Assembly (NCBI GenBank): GCA_028583415.1
Contig: CM053266.1
Coordinates: 80,482,149 to 80,546,148 of the forward strand
Source of the DNA: Protea cynaroides
Taxonomy: Eukaryota > Streptophyta > Magnoliopsida > Proteales > Proteaceae
Direction of reading: 5' to 3'
DNA: 64,000 bases
Shown here: positions 33,151-45,136 of the stretch, piece after piece
How positions within the stretch are numbered: position 1 is the first letter of the stretch
Layout of the letters: each line of letters starts with the position of its first letter
Program-made: the position numbers and the translations under genes
The notes under the pieces: generated by a model
What the model was told of the DNA's origin: nothing
Seen by the model: only the letters and a program-made list of their open reading frames with translations
Databases searched by the model: none

Positions 33151-33885
33151 TTGAATCCTGTTAAAAGGATCAATCAAACTTGTGAACCTCAAATCAGTAG
33201 CCTTGATTTGCATCAAAACAATGGCATGATTATATCAAGTCATCCAATTAGCAATCAAATAGGCCAACCAACTCAACCTCAGAACTCATCTTCTAAGAGT
33301 ACTGTGCAAAATCTCCAAAAAGAAATTAAACAAATCAAAAGTGAGATTTCCAAATTGAAAGATTCAACACCTAGATCTGATCAAAAGGACGCCTTACAAG
33401 TCCAAACCATGCATAAACCCATTTGGCAACCATGGTATACCACCATCCGGTTAGTCATCTCTAGCGTTTTCAAAATCAAAACATGTGCCTTGATTGATTC
33501 AGGTGTCCAATTAAATTGTCTCAAAGAAGGATTGGTTCCTACCCAATTCTTTGAAAAAACATTTCAAAAACTCACTGGAGCAAATGGTACATTCCTCCAG
33601 GTTGATTACAAATTATCAAATGTCCATATTTGCAACAAAGGTTTTTGTCTTCAACAGCAATTTTGTCTCGTTAAAGACTTAAACACAAATATAATTCTAG
33701 GACAACCCTTCCTAGACCAAATCAAACCTTTTTCTGTTACGGATAAAGGAATCAAAACAAAGGCTTTTGGCCAACAAATTATGTTTAGGTTTCTTCGACC
33801 AAACAAACTAATTCAGTCGATAAACCAAACATCAAACCCTTTAGATCGACCACATCGATCTATCAAAAACAAAGAAACCATCTAG
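33151..33885 (+). pseudogene. First aspartic protease of unit 2
   Basis: Open for 244 codons. Retropepsin motifs are ALIDSGVQLNC (catalytic DSG near 33495), QKLTGANGTFLQV and IILGQPFLDQI. It is clearly diverged from the proteases of units 1 and 3 and from the second protease of this unit, so it comes from a different viral component. An Asn/Lys-rich coiled-coil-like stretch precedes it. Confidence 0.85.
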
Positions 33886-34739
33886 AGTTTCTCAAAGAAG
33901 AACTCTCAAACCAACGTATTGAGGAACGTCTCAAACAAACCTCAGTCCAAAATCAAATTAAAACTTTGCGACAACAATTCGAACATGAATTATGTTCTGA
34001 ATTTCCTGACGTCTTTTGGGCACGTCAAAATCATATTGTCAAATTACCCTACGAGCAAGGGTTCTCTGAATCTCATATTCAAACCAAAGCTCGAATAGTT
34101 CACGAAAATTCTCCTATTCCAAATCAAAATCCAAAATCTGTAGATCTGGCCACACACCACATATCTACTTCTAAAGTCCCCCACAAGGTCCCTGTTTTGT
34201 CTATATTAGAGAAACAGAATGCCCATTCAAAAGTCAAAATTGATTATCCAGATCCCACTCTTCCAGTGGAAGGATTTTCCATCCCAACAACTAATTCTGT
34301 AAACTTTGAGTTTACATCAAAATCAAAATTGATAGACATTAGGTCTAAATCAAAACCTACCTTCAAACAAAAGGATCCGATTTTCCATAATAAATCTGGC
34401 AGTCCAAAAAAGATTACTATATCTGCATCTCCCCATGATAGATGTTCTAATCTGATCACAAATTTTGAGTCCAATTATGAGTCTGAGTCAATTCAAAAAT
34501 CTAAAAAACAAAAAATTGATATTCCAGAAATATCTCAAATTCCTAAAAGAAATCAAGAATATTTTATCAAAATTCATCTCAAAGATTCTACGAATCAGAT
34601 AGTTGATTCTGAGATTCTTCCAATTAATCAAACCCATAAAAAGTTCAAAATCAACTTCAAATCCTTTAGGGATAAACCAGAACAAATGATTCCTCACGAA
34701 TGGCCAAACTCTGGTTTCAAACGTAATCTCTTAAAATGA
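33886..34739 (+). pseudogene. Start of reverse transcriptase region, core deleted
   Basis: After a stop (33883-33885) and a frame change, HELCSEFPDVFWARQNHIVKLPYE and then SHIQTKAR match the entrance of caulimovirid RT. Right after TKAR the sequence turns into Ser/Lys/Pro-rich linker with no palm, YxDD or RNase H motif. So nearly the whole RT/RNase H region was lost or replaced at about 34100. The rest (34100-34739) resembles linkers at 32300-32673. Confidence 0.75.
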
Positions 34740-34832
34740 TTTTGCAACTCTCACAAATTAATTCAATATAAAACTTTCAAACAGTGGCGCCGAAGACGCT
34801 ACAAAGAAAATTTAATCCAAATTTTTTCACAA
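34740..34832 (+). other. Junction in unit 2
   Basis: A short AT-rich join between the RT stub and the second protease region; possibly coding for a basic segment (KQWRRRRYKEN) in ancestral frame. Confidence 0.4.
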
Positions 34833-35720
34833 ATGGGTATGATCATATCAAGCCATCAAAATGGCAACAAATTGTTTTGTCAAACCAATGATTCTAAAGA
34901 ATCCACGTCTGAAGAATCTACTGTCGACATGTTTCGACAAGCAAATTATCCCTCTAATATCCTTGATCAAATGGGTTCAGTTGAGTCAAAACAAAAGTAT
35001 TTAGAGTTGCTTCCCGCTTCACTACATCTAAATCAAAATTTTCAAAGGAAATTTATTCCAACCCCAAATTACGATTTGAGTCAAATTTACCAAAGATTTT
35101 CAAAGAAAAATCAGTTGCCAAACTCTCAAATCCAACATCATGAATTAATAACTCAAAAGGATGTCAAAACTCTTTATCAAGAGATTGATAACATCAAAAG
35201 TCAAATTCAAAATCAAAATGATACCCCCAATGTTGTGAATCAAAATATTAATCATTTTGTGGATACCATCCAAAACATTCCATGGTACATTCATACAAAT
35301 TTGATTATTTCAAATGCATTTTGTTTACAATCAACTGCACTTATTGATACTGGTGCTCAATCAAATTGCATTCAAGAATATCTGGTTCCAAACCAGTATT
35401 TTGAACCAACCTCCCATAGACTCTCTGGAGCCAATGGATCAAGACTGCATGTACATTCAAAATTAACAAATATCAAAATTTGCATCAATAATTTTCAAAT
35501 TACCCAGACATTTTTTTTAGTTCAAAATCTCAACACCGAGATTATTCTCGACTAACCATTTTTAAATTCAATCAAACCATTTTCTGTTGATGATTCTGGA
35601 ATTTTAACTAACATCTGTGGTCAGAAAGTTGTTTTCTTTTTTATTGCAGGAATGGACAAATCAACAGACCCCCAAATTTCACCAATCGATGATGGTGATC
35701 AAACAGACCAAAACCTGGTT
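34833..35720 (+). pseudogene. Second aspartic protease of unit 2
   Basis: Linker and retropepsin closely matching units 1 and 3, with ALIDTGAQSNCIQE (catalytic DTG near 35350) and RLSGANGSRLHVH. It lacks the frameshift shared by units 1 and 3 in the linker, so this is the least damaged copy. A stop at 35553 (in ILGQ position) ends the frame; the conserved tail continues to about 35720. Confidence 0.85.
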
Positions 35721-35789
35721 AACGTTTTGGCTAGCCCATAGCAAACGGCTCGTGGTAAAGGTATATCAAATCCGTTATGGCTGGAGTCT

Positions 35790-36766
35790 TTGCCAAAAAG
35801 ACCACAACCCAAAACCAAACTTCCAGTGTTTCAGACCAACCATCAACTAGACCCAAACCAACACCAAATGTTGAACCAAATGTTACATCATTTCCAAAAT
35901 TCCAACAAAGTTGGTTTTATAGCCATCATGGATCAAATAGCCCAAAATTTGGCTCAACCAAAATTACATTTTGATTATGAATCTAGGCATCTTCCCATCA
36001 TACCTTGACTGAGGAATCCTGATTGGCTTTCCATCAAATACTTGCAAACCCAAATGTTCGTTGGACCTCAACCGTTACCCCTGCACCTTCTAATGTACCA
36101 GGGTTCTACCAATGCAACATCCAAGCAAATCATCCCCAACATTTCAGATTATGGTTATATGAAATGGGTTTCATCAAAAATTTGTGGACACATGGTCCCC
36201 ACGACTTATGTGGTTTACCGAAAATCCTGATCAATGCCATCAAAGGATTCGATTTTCTCGATCAACCAGTTCGTCTCAAATCTATTACCATTCCTCCAGA
36301 ATGGATCAACGACGGATAGTATCAAGAATTTATTCCAACTACAAATTTCATCCGCATCATTCCACGGGCAGATGAAGTATGGCCTGCCATCACATCCCCT
36401 AAAGCCAAAATGGATCATAAGCAGATTCGTACAACAAGCATTTACAACTTCTAAACCAAATTATCTTGTTGCTCCTCTCGCAGTGCACAAATCCTTGTCG
36501 AAGGCCAAAGGACGATCATCACATGTCCATCCAAGATGCTAAAGGATTCCCAACTAGCCTATGCCATCACCAGTCATCAAATCAATGCCAGCCTGACTAT
36601 CACCAAATTACTGGAACAAAACAATGAAGATTTCAAATGGAATTATCGGGATAGTGACAATGAGCTCGATTCCCAAAATTCTCCAAACTATGGGTCCCCA
36701 GTGGGATCTTCCTATTTATTCGACACTATTGGCGATGCCAACATCGACAATATGATTGAAGGATAA
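35790..36766 (+). pseudogene. ORF2, unit 2
   Basis: Same gene as 29353-30330. Broken by a 1-bp deletion near 35996 and by stops near 36020, 36317 and 36452. Confidence 0.8.
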
Positions 36767-37831
36767 AACGGTCAGATTTCAGATCGTGATGTTGGAATCA
36801 CGTCAGCCATGACGTCAACAAAAGAATGACACAGGTCTAATACAGCCTATATCAAATTGTATTCAGGTATAATACCACCTGTATCAAAACGTATTTAGGT
36901 CTAATGCAGCCCGTATCAAACTGCATTCGGTATAATACAAAACCGTATCCATTCGTATTCTGTTACTATCTCAGTATAGATAGTTGGGTATAATACGTAA
37001 CTGTATCCAAACGTATTTTATAACTATCTCAGTCTAGATAGTCAAGCCAATATCGGGCCCACACTAATATGGTACAAACTCTGATCCAAACCAAAGGGGA
37101 AAACAGTGTCTTCGGACTTGTGGAATGCCTCGGTGCGGATCTAGAAGATTCAACTCCTGTGATCAACTCCCGTGATTCACGGTCGACAACAACAAAAGCA
37201 AAAGTGATTGGAAATAATTCAAAAGTCAAAAGATGAATTATTTTCTTTCCAAAAGAAATTCAAAATTCAAAAAGCAAAAGCAAAAGGAGAGTCAAATTTC
37301 AATCACCTTTCCTTTATCAAAAGCATGACTCCGCACTTGCATCAAAATGGAATCCAATGCCCCAAGGCATCCAAAGCACCAACAAGACTTCTCCTATAAA
37401 TAGAGAAGAACTCCTCTTCATTCGGGTAGGCAAACCAGAGTCAGAAGATAGAAGTTAGAGAGAGCATTCACCTTCGAAGGCGGGAGACTTCATCAACGAG
37501 TGTTCCTTTAGTTTCTTAGCATCCCTTCTGTACTTAAACCTCCATAGCTTTAGGTTCATTCTTTCTCGAAGCTTGTAACCTACTTGCTATCAAAATGTAG
37601 CAGTGTCCTGTAAGTTCTTTTAAGTTCATTCAGTACTCTATTTTCATTTTTCAACTTGCATTTTATATTTCATTTCTGATTGTAACTTGTATTTCATTTT
37701 ACTTTCTGTTTATGTTATATAAATTATATTTGCATCTTGCATATACCGCCTTAATGGTCGATTTTATTTCAAATTCAATTTCCGCATAAAATTTATTACT
37801 CTGGTCTTGTGTTTAGATCCTGAGTCACTTA
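36767..37831 (+). promoter_or_regulatory. Intergenic region, unit 2
   Basis: Copy of 30331-31427 with the as-1-like pair (36801-36817), the tandem repeats and TATAAATA (37395-37402). Confidence 0.75.
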
Positions 37832-37844
37832 TGGTATCAGAGCC
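37832..37844 (+). other. Primer binding site between units 2 and 3
   Basis: TGGTATCAGAGCC, initiator tRNA-Met type. Confidence 0.9.
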
Positions 37845-38302
37845 ATTTGCCTGAAAAAATAGGTGGGTATTGGGTGTATGTTTATATTTTGTTTGTTGTT
37901 TACTTAATCCCTGCTTGTGGATGTATATTTTATATTTTGTCTTTGTTAAGCTTAGATCTAGCATCAATATTAGGAGTATGTTAGTATTTTTCCGGTTGTT
38001 TGCTTAAATCTCACCTCGGAGAGAGGGACTCGATGGAGGTATATGGCAATAGGACGAGTTCGTGAAGGGCAGATGAGACTGTAAGTCCCGACGAGCACGA
38101 TAGGGTCTGAGCCTGAACAAGGTCTAACCAATCCCTTGCCGTTGTCCGGTATGGAGGGTAAGAGCATAACTCCTTCAAAATACTATACACTATTCCTAGT
38201 ATATTGCAGACAATAGCTTAATTATTTCAAAATATCTTACGCTATTTCCATTTTGTGGGTAAGAGTAGAACTCAATCAAAATATTTTACACTATCCTCAG
38301 TA
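37845..38302 (+). promoter_or_regulatory. Leader of unit 3
   Basis: Copy of the unit 2 leader, ending in the repeats before ORF1. Confidence 0.65.
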
Positions 38303-40334
38303 TGCACCGATTAACACGGACAATGTCTTTGAAGTCATTTGCTGATGAAGAAACTTCTACATCTGGTAGTAATATAGTTTATGAGGATGAACAAATAGGG
38401 GAATATAACCTCTAAAATTGGTCTCTTCCAAGAGTCCCAACCAAAGAAATTTATAAACAAAAATGGTTAGTTCGGGAAACCGCCAAAACCATAGAACAAA
38501 CTATCAATTTCTCTTCTGATTATCAGGAGATTCAATTGTTAGATCCCAAATCATTAATCAAATTAAGGTTCGAATTTGCCTACCTCCATGTTGGGCTTAT
38601 TCAAGTGGCCATCAAACCCCTCCATAGGGAAGGATTAAATACATCAATGATCCTTGCCTTACGAGATCAAGATTCCTCAATTTTGATGATTCATTATTGG
38701 GAATCATAGAAACAAGTCTCTGCAGTGGGCCGGTATACTTTAATTTTTATCCGGACATAACATTACCACTGTATGATCTAAACCTCAAAGAGGCACTCAA
38801 AATCAACATAAAAACGTATGGATATAGAATGAAACTGGGATCTATTCCCATAGCTATAATCCATCGAATACAATACAAAGCTATTATCAAATCCATGGAA
38901 CCCACTCAAAGTTTGAAAAAGACTCCCAAAGGATATACAACCTTCTTTGAGACCGATGGGTCTCAATCCAGGACTATCCTACCCAAAACCATCCAATGGA
39001 AAGATGTTGTTTTCCCTGAAGAATGGAAATTACAATGTCAAATTCCACCACCTCAAATGGAACCCAACAAAATCATCAAATCCATATCCCAAGAAGATGA
39101 TGGAATGGTTTCTATCAAATTTGATAGAACTCCTTCAAATTCCAAATACAATCCCCAAACTCTAGATCAATACCTTGATAGGCAACGATCTACCAAATCA
39201 TCCCAACCAAGCAGGTCTTCCTGCTCTGACCTTCCAAGTCTGCACTTGGAAACTCAAAACAAAATTTCTGATCTTTATTAGGAAAACAAAAGACTTTCAA
39301 AATTATTAGCTCAAATCTAGTTATCTGGAATCCAAACTCAAAATAACATTACCAAAGGAGTCTACAGTCCAAATCAGGACTCTCCACCAAGATCTCCCAC
39401 GGTATCAGAAATGTTACCCAAAACAAATGATGATGACATGTATCATTACATCAACATGATTCGAATCCAAAAGGGTTTTCAAATTGATAAACCCAAACTT
39501 AGGGTAGATTTCGATCTCCCTCAAAATCAAACCAAGAGAGAATGGTTTTTCTCCCATTTCTCCCCAGAACAACAACAAATAATCAAACACAAATGGTATG
39601 AACATATGAATACTTATGAAATAAATATTTCATTTTATATTTATTTAGAATGTTATACTTTCAAAAATAACATCTGTTATCCTTTCAAAACTATCAATAT
39701 GACATCTCAAAACACTGTCACTCGGAAACTAAGTGATAGCAAAACGGTTGAATCCATCCATCCTCCATTAGCAACTATTCTGTTACAAATGAAGAACATG
39801 GAAATCAAAGCTGCTCCTTTCAAGAACACTGAAGATGTGTCTGAAGGATCCAAAAAATTGATTGAAGAATCAAATTATACAAATCAGTATCTCCAGACAA
39901 TTGGTTCCCAATTAAACCGATTGGAGAATACTATCCAAAACAAAATCATCGATGTCCCGAGCACATCTTCCAAACCAACAGGAGTAGAAATCAAATCCAA
40001 ACCTTTATTCACTCCTTATTCTTTATCAAATAAATCCCTTCGGGAATTTAGACAAATAGAGTTGCTTAATCATATTGATAAAGCCACAATCCTTAAACAA
40101 ATTGATAAAAAATTACAAAATCTGGTTGTGCCTGACACACCCCAAAAACATGTCCAAATTCAAGATGAGGAAAGTCATAATTTAAATATTATTGACACCG
40201 AATCCTTATCAAATTTCTCACAAAATTCTGATGTGTCAGAGAAACCAAATGAACCCAAAGTAGTTTCTCAACTACAGATAAATTTTCAAAACATCCAAAA
40301 TTACTATCCTCGTCCGACATTTCCGGATCTTTAA
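38303..40334 (+). pseudogene. Movement protein part of ORF1, unit 3
   Basis: Homologue of 25527-27308 with the same start context. A stop near 38414 and a 1-bp deletion near 38669 break the N-terminal part. The movement core tail (SLCSGPVYFNFYPD) is in 38697-39281, which keeps the 189-bp segment missing from unit 1. After stops near 39279 and 39319 the conserved block and the linker run open in 39411-40334. Confidence 0.85.
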
Positions 40335-41315
40335 ATTGAAGAAAGAGGTCATAATTCTCAAGCGACATATACCAGTGGTACCATTTACGAATGAAACATT
40401 GATGGAATGTCCGATTACAACTTGACCAACAAACTCCAAGAGATGACCATGGTCAGTAATGCCTATCGTCTCAAGGAATACACGGACCAAGCCATTGCTG
40501 AGATCATTGTCTCAGGATTCTCCGGCCAACTCAAAGGATGGTGGGACTATACTCTCACATCCGATCAAAAGGTTGAAATCCTTTCAGCCGTCCGTCTTGA
40601 CCACAATGGTGAACCCATTCTTGATGAGATTGGGGAACCAGTCAGCGACGCTGTCAATACATTAATCTTCAATATCACAAAATTCTTTTTAGGAGATCCA
40701 ACAAGGTTGAAAGACCGATCTTCCGAACAATTATCAAATCTCAAATGCAAGAAAATGTACGATTTTAAATGGTAAAAAGATACCTTTATGACAAAAGTCC
40801 TAACAAGGGAAGATGCCAATCTTCCATGATGGAAAGAAAAATTTCTCACTGGATTACCAACATTATTCTCTGAGAAAATCAAAACCAAATTAAGAGATGA
40901 ACATAACGGGAATATTCCCTATGAGATTCTCACTTATGGAGACCTAATCAACATCATCCACAAAGAAGGCTTAGCCCTTTGCATGGATATTAGGCTTCGT
41001 AAGCAAATTAGACACGAAAACAAATCTTACAAAAAGAAACTCGGTGGTTTCTGTTCCCAATTTGGGTTCGAACCTCTCCGATCCCCCAAATCCCATAAAA
41101 AACATGGGAAACACAACACCAAACATCCACAAAAAGATAAGTCTGGTGAAACCACTAAGACTACCCACTCAAAATACAAAAATTACAAATGTTTTAATTG
41201 TGGAGAAAAAGGCCACTCATCCAAATATTGTAAAACACACAAAAGGGTTAATTCATTAATTATGCCCGATGATACCAAAACCCAGCTTTTAGCCATATTA
41301 GCTAAAACTGAGTGA
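40335..41315 (+). pseudogene. Coat protein, unit 3
   Basis: Same capsid region as unit 1 without its frameshift, but with stops at 40773 and near 40830. Zinc knuckle CFNCGEKGHSSKYC at 41190-41231. Ends at the same TGA (41313) as unit 1. Confidence 0.85.
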
Positions 41316-42270
41316 GACATCTCTGATTCAGATACAAAACCCAAAATCAATTCATGCACTTGTGCAGAAGGATTATTTTGTCATGACTACCAAGAGACTG
41401 ACTCTGAGGATTCCACTTCTGCTATTGGTATGATCCGACAAAATTCTTCAACTTGTCTTTCTGAAATTCTAGATCAGCTAGGCACCGTTGAAGAAAAACA
41501 AAATTATTTAGAGTCAATAAAAGAAACTCTAAACCAAAATCAAACATACCAAAGAAAATTTGTTCCAACCCCAAACTACTATTTGAGTCAAATCTATCAA
41601 AGATTTTCAAAGAGAAATCAGTTGCCAAATTCTCAAATCCAAAATCTTGAATTAATAACTCAAGGTTTTCAAAAGGATGTTAAGACTCTCTACCAAGAGA
41701 TAGTCAACATCAAAATCAGCTTCAAAATCAAAATCAAATTGATACCTCCAATATTGTGAATCAAAACCTTAATCATTATGTGGATACCATTAAAAATATT
41801 CCATGGTATATCCATACAAATTTGATTATTTCAAATGCATTTATTTTACAATCAACTGCACTCATTGATACTGGTGCTCAATCAAATTGCATTCAAGAAC
41901 ATCTGGTTCCAAACTAGTATTTTGAACCGACTTCCCATAGACTCTCCGGAGCCAATGGATCAAGATTGCATGTACATTCAAAATTAACCAATGTCAAAAT
42001 TTGCATCAACAATTTTTAAATTACCCAAACTTTCTTTCTGGTTCAAAATCTCAACACCGAGATCATCCTCGGACAACCATTTTTAAATTCAATCAAACCA
42101 TTTTCTGTTAATGATTCTGGAATTTCAACTAACATCTGTGGACACAGAGTTGTTTTCCTTTTTATTGCAGGAATAGACAAATCAACAGACCACCAAATTC
42201 ACCAATCGATGATGGTGATCAAACGGACCAAAACCCGGTTAATGTTTTGGCTAGCCCACAGCAAATGGCT
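41316..42270 (+). pseudogene. Linker and aspartic protease, unit 3
   Basis: Same layout as 28352-29304 and shares its linker frameshift (near 41720). ALIDTGAQSNC is intact (near 41870). Further stops near 41916 and 42017 break it, and a 1-bp deletion follows near 42198. No RT follows. Confidence 0.85.
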
Positions 42271-42309
42271 TGTGGTAAAGGCATGTCAAATCCGTAATGG
42301 CTGGAGTCT

Positions 42310-43286
42310 TTGCCAAAAAGACCACAACCCAAAACCAAACTTCCAGTGTTTTGAACCAACCATCAACTGGACCCAAACCAACACCAAATGTTGAACCAAA
42401 TGTTACATCATTTCCAAAATTCCAACAAAGTCGGTTTTATAGCCGTCATGCATCAAATAGCCCAAAATTTGGCTTAACCAAAACCACATTTTGATTATGA
42501 TCCAGTCATCTTCCCCATCATACCTTGACTGAGGAATCCTGGTTCGCTTTCCATCAAAAACTTGCAAACCCAAATGTTCGTTGGACTTCAACCATTACCC
42601 CTGCACCTTCCAGTGTACCGGGGTTCTACCAATGCAACATCCAAGCAAATCATCCCCAACATTTCAAATTATGGTTGTATGAAATGGGTTTCATCAAAAA
42701 TCTATGGACACATGGTCCCCATGATTTATGTGGTCTACCCGAAATCCTGATCAACGCCATCAAAGGGTTTGATTTTCTTGATCAACCAGTTTGTCTCAAA
42801 TTCATTACCATTCCTCCAGAATGGATAAACGACGGGCAATATCAATAATTTATCCCCACTACAAATTTCATCCGCATCATTCCAAGGTCAAATGAAATAT
42901 GGCCCGCCATCACATCTCCAGAAGCCCAAATGGATCTTAAGCAGATTCGCACAACAAGCATTTATAACTTTCAAAACAAATTATCTTGTTGCTCTTGTTG
43001 CAATGCACAAATCCTTGCTGAAGGACAAGGGATGATCATCACAGGTCCATCTAAAATGTCGAAAGAATCTCAACTGGCTTATGCCATCACCAGCAATCAA
43101 ATCAATGCCAGTCTGGTTGTCACCAAATTACTGGAAAAAAACAATGAAGATTTCAAATGGAATTATTCGGACAGTGACAATGAGCTCGATTCCCAAAATT
43201 CTCCAAACTATGGGTCCCCAGCGGGATCTTCCTATTCATTCGACACTATTAGCGATGCCAACATCGACAATATGATTGAAGGATAA
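42310..43286 (+). pseudogene. ORF2, unit 3
   Basis: Same gene as 29353-30330. Broken by stops near 42352, 42475 and 42846 and a 1-bp deletion near 42501. The last 118 codons (42930-43286) are open. Confidence 0.8.
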
Positions 43287-44370
43287 GACGGTCAGATTCC
43301 AGATCGTGATGTTGGAATCACGTCAGCCATGACGTCAACAAAAGAATGGCACAAGTTTAATACAGCCTGTATCAAATTGTATTTAGGTATAATACCACCT
43401 GTATCAAAACGTATTCAGGTCTAATGCAGCCCATATCAAACTGCATTCGGTATAATATGAAACCGTATCCATTCGTATTCTGTTACTATTTTAGTGTAGA
43501 TAGTCGAGAATAATATGTAACCGTATCCAAACGTATTCTGTAACTATCTAAGTCTAGATAGTCAAGCCAATACCGGGCCCACACTAATACGGTACAAACT
43601 CTGATCGAAACCAAAGGGGAAAACAGTGTATTCGGACATGTGGAATGCCTCGGTACGGATCTAGAAGATTCAATTCCCGTGATTCACGATCGACAACAGC
43701 AAAAGACAAAAGCAAAAGTAATTGAGAATAATCCCAAAGCAAGAATTATTGCTCCTTTACTTTTCCAAAAGAGAATATTTCTTTTCAAAAAAGAAATTCA
43801 ACAAATCAAAAAGCAAAAGAAAAGGAGAGACAAATTTCAATCAACTTTCCTTTATCAAAAGCATGGCCCCGCACTTACATCAAAATGGAATCCAATGCCC
43901 CAAGGCATCCAGGACACAATCAAGACTTCTTCTATAAATGGAGAAGAATTCCTCTTCATTTGGGGAGGCAAACCAGAGTCAGAAGATAGAAGTTAGAGAG
44001 AGCATTCACCTTCGAAGGCGGGAGACTTCATCAACGAGTGTTCCTTTAGTTTCTTAGCATCCCTTCTGTACTTAAACCTCCATAGCTTTAGGTTCATCCT
44101 TCCTCGAAGCTTGTAACCTACTTGCTATCAAACTATACAGTGTCCTGTAAGTTCTTTTAAGTTCTTTCAGTACTCTGTTTTCATTTTTCAACTTGCATTT
44201 TATATTTCATTTATATTCGTAATTTGTATTTCATTTTACTTTCAGTTTATGTTATATAAATTATATTTGCATCTTGCATATACCGCCTTAATGGTCGATT
44301 TTATTTCAAATTTAATTTTTGCCTAAAATTTATTACTGTGGTCTTGTGTTTAGATCCTGAGTCACTTATG
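43287..44370 (+). promoter_or_regulatory. Intergenic region, unit 3, ending at the primer-site edge
   Basis: Copy of the other intergenic regions with as-1-like pair (43321-43337) and TATAAAT (43933-43939). It stops at CACTTATG, the base before the expected TGGTATCAGAGCC, and continues as TA repeats. Confidence 0.8.
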
Positions 44371-44431
44371 TATATATATATATATATATATATATCATTC
44401 TATTTCTTTTCTTTTTCTTTTCTTTTTTTTC

Positions 44432-44472
<41 letters not shown>

Positions 44473-44473
44473 T
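44371..44473. repeat. TA, pyrimidine and TTA low-complexity tract
   Basis: Twelve TA units (44371-44395), then CTTTT-rich sequence, then about 13 ATT units (44435-44473). It separates the pararetrovirus array from element A. Confidence 0.95.
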
Positions 44474-44496
44474 ATTGTTTATTCTTTTATATTTTT

Positions 44497-45120
44497 TTAT
44501 GACACACCCCTCTCATTGCGTATGGTACCCCAATGAGAGTGAAGATCTCCGCAGTGACAAAATTGGGTTGCTAACATATAGCACATTGCAAACTTAAATC
44601 AGACCATGATGTGAATGTTACTCATGCATATCTTTGTTGTATTGTCTGATTGTCTTACTGAGCTAAGTTGTGAGCTCACCCTTGTATATATACATGTTTT
44701 TAGATGTTGATGTAGGTTATACTGTGGTGGATTACATGGATGCTCCGGCGTATGGAGGTGTTGCTGCTTTAGAAGTGCAAGCAAGAGAGGACGAGCATGA
44801 CGCTTCATGCGAGTGCCCTTTCTGCGTATACCTCTAGGATTTGGTTTTGTTTCTTTATTTATTTTTAGTTGGTTTTATAATTGAGATGTAAGGATAATTA
44901 TTTATGTTTTGGTATTTTGACTAACTGGATAATTTATTTATCAATTGAAGTACTCAGTTCATTTAATTTAAGACTTTCATTGAATTTTATTATATTCTGA
45001 TTATGGTAATATGCAATGATTTGTATGAGTGGACACGGTCTTATTGAGATCCTAGTGTGAACCGTTGGTTCAGTGAGGGTTCACTCACACTTCTGGTTCA
45101 ACCAAAATTAGGGTATGACA
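44497..45120 (+). repeat. 3' part of the 5' LTR of element A
   Basis: Aligns in order with the last ~600 bp of the element B LTR: CATTGCAAACTTAAA, GAGCTCACCC, the small reading frame and the end GGGTATGACA, next to the primer site. The upstream part is lost. Confidence 0.8.
44694..44837 (+). CDS. Small LTR-encoded reading frame, element A
   Basis: 47 codons from ATG 44694. It shows GYTVVDYMDAPAYGGVAALE, an acidic middle and the tail HDASCECPFCVYL, then a stop. The element B copy (54813-55007) aligns without gaps to the same stop, with many third-base changes. No known function; the Cys-rich end suggests metal binding or a disulfide, which is only a guess. Confidence 0.5.
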   Translation: MFLDVDVGYTVVDYMDAPAYGGVAALEVQAREDEHDASCECPFCVYL

Positions 45121-45123
45121 ACT

Positions 45124-45136
45124 TGGTATCAGAGCT
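45124..45136 (+). other. Primer binding site of element A
   Basis: TGGTATCAGAGCT, three bases after the LTR end; initiator tRNA-Met type with one mismatch. Confidence 0.8.

Larger units (their letters stand above)
25330..44370 (+). mobile_element. Endogenous florendovirus-like pararetrovirus, three tandem units
   Basis: Three head-to-tail units share nearly identical non-coding regions and ORF2. Unit borders by primer site are 31428 and 37832; the array stops at 44370, exactly where the third primer site should begin. Unit 1 starts about 270 bp downstream of a primer-site position. Unit 2 is 6,404 bp and unit 3 is 6,539 bp. Movement protein, coat protein with zinc knuckle, retropepsin, tRNA-Met primer site and a separate downstream ORF2 match Caulimoviridae of the florendovirus type. 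No unit holds a reverse transcriptase or RNase H domain. All are broken by stops or frameshifts. Confidence 0.85.

Noticed and set aside
34780..34800. TGGCGCCGAAGACG, resembling a tRNA-Lys primer site
   Set aside because: Only the first seven or eight bases fit, caulimovirids use tRNA-Met, and a proper tRNA-Met site is present in each unit.
31428..37844. tRNA genes at TGGTATCAGAGCC sites
   Set aside because: Only the 13-base complement of a tRNA 3' end is present, as expected for primer sites.
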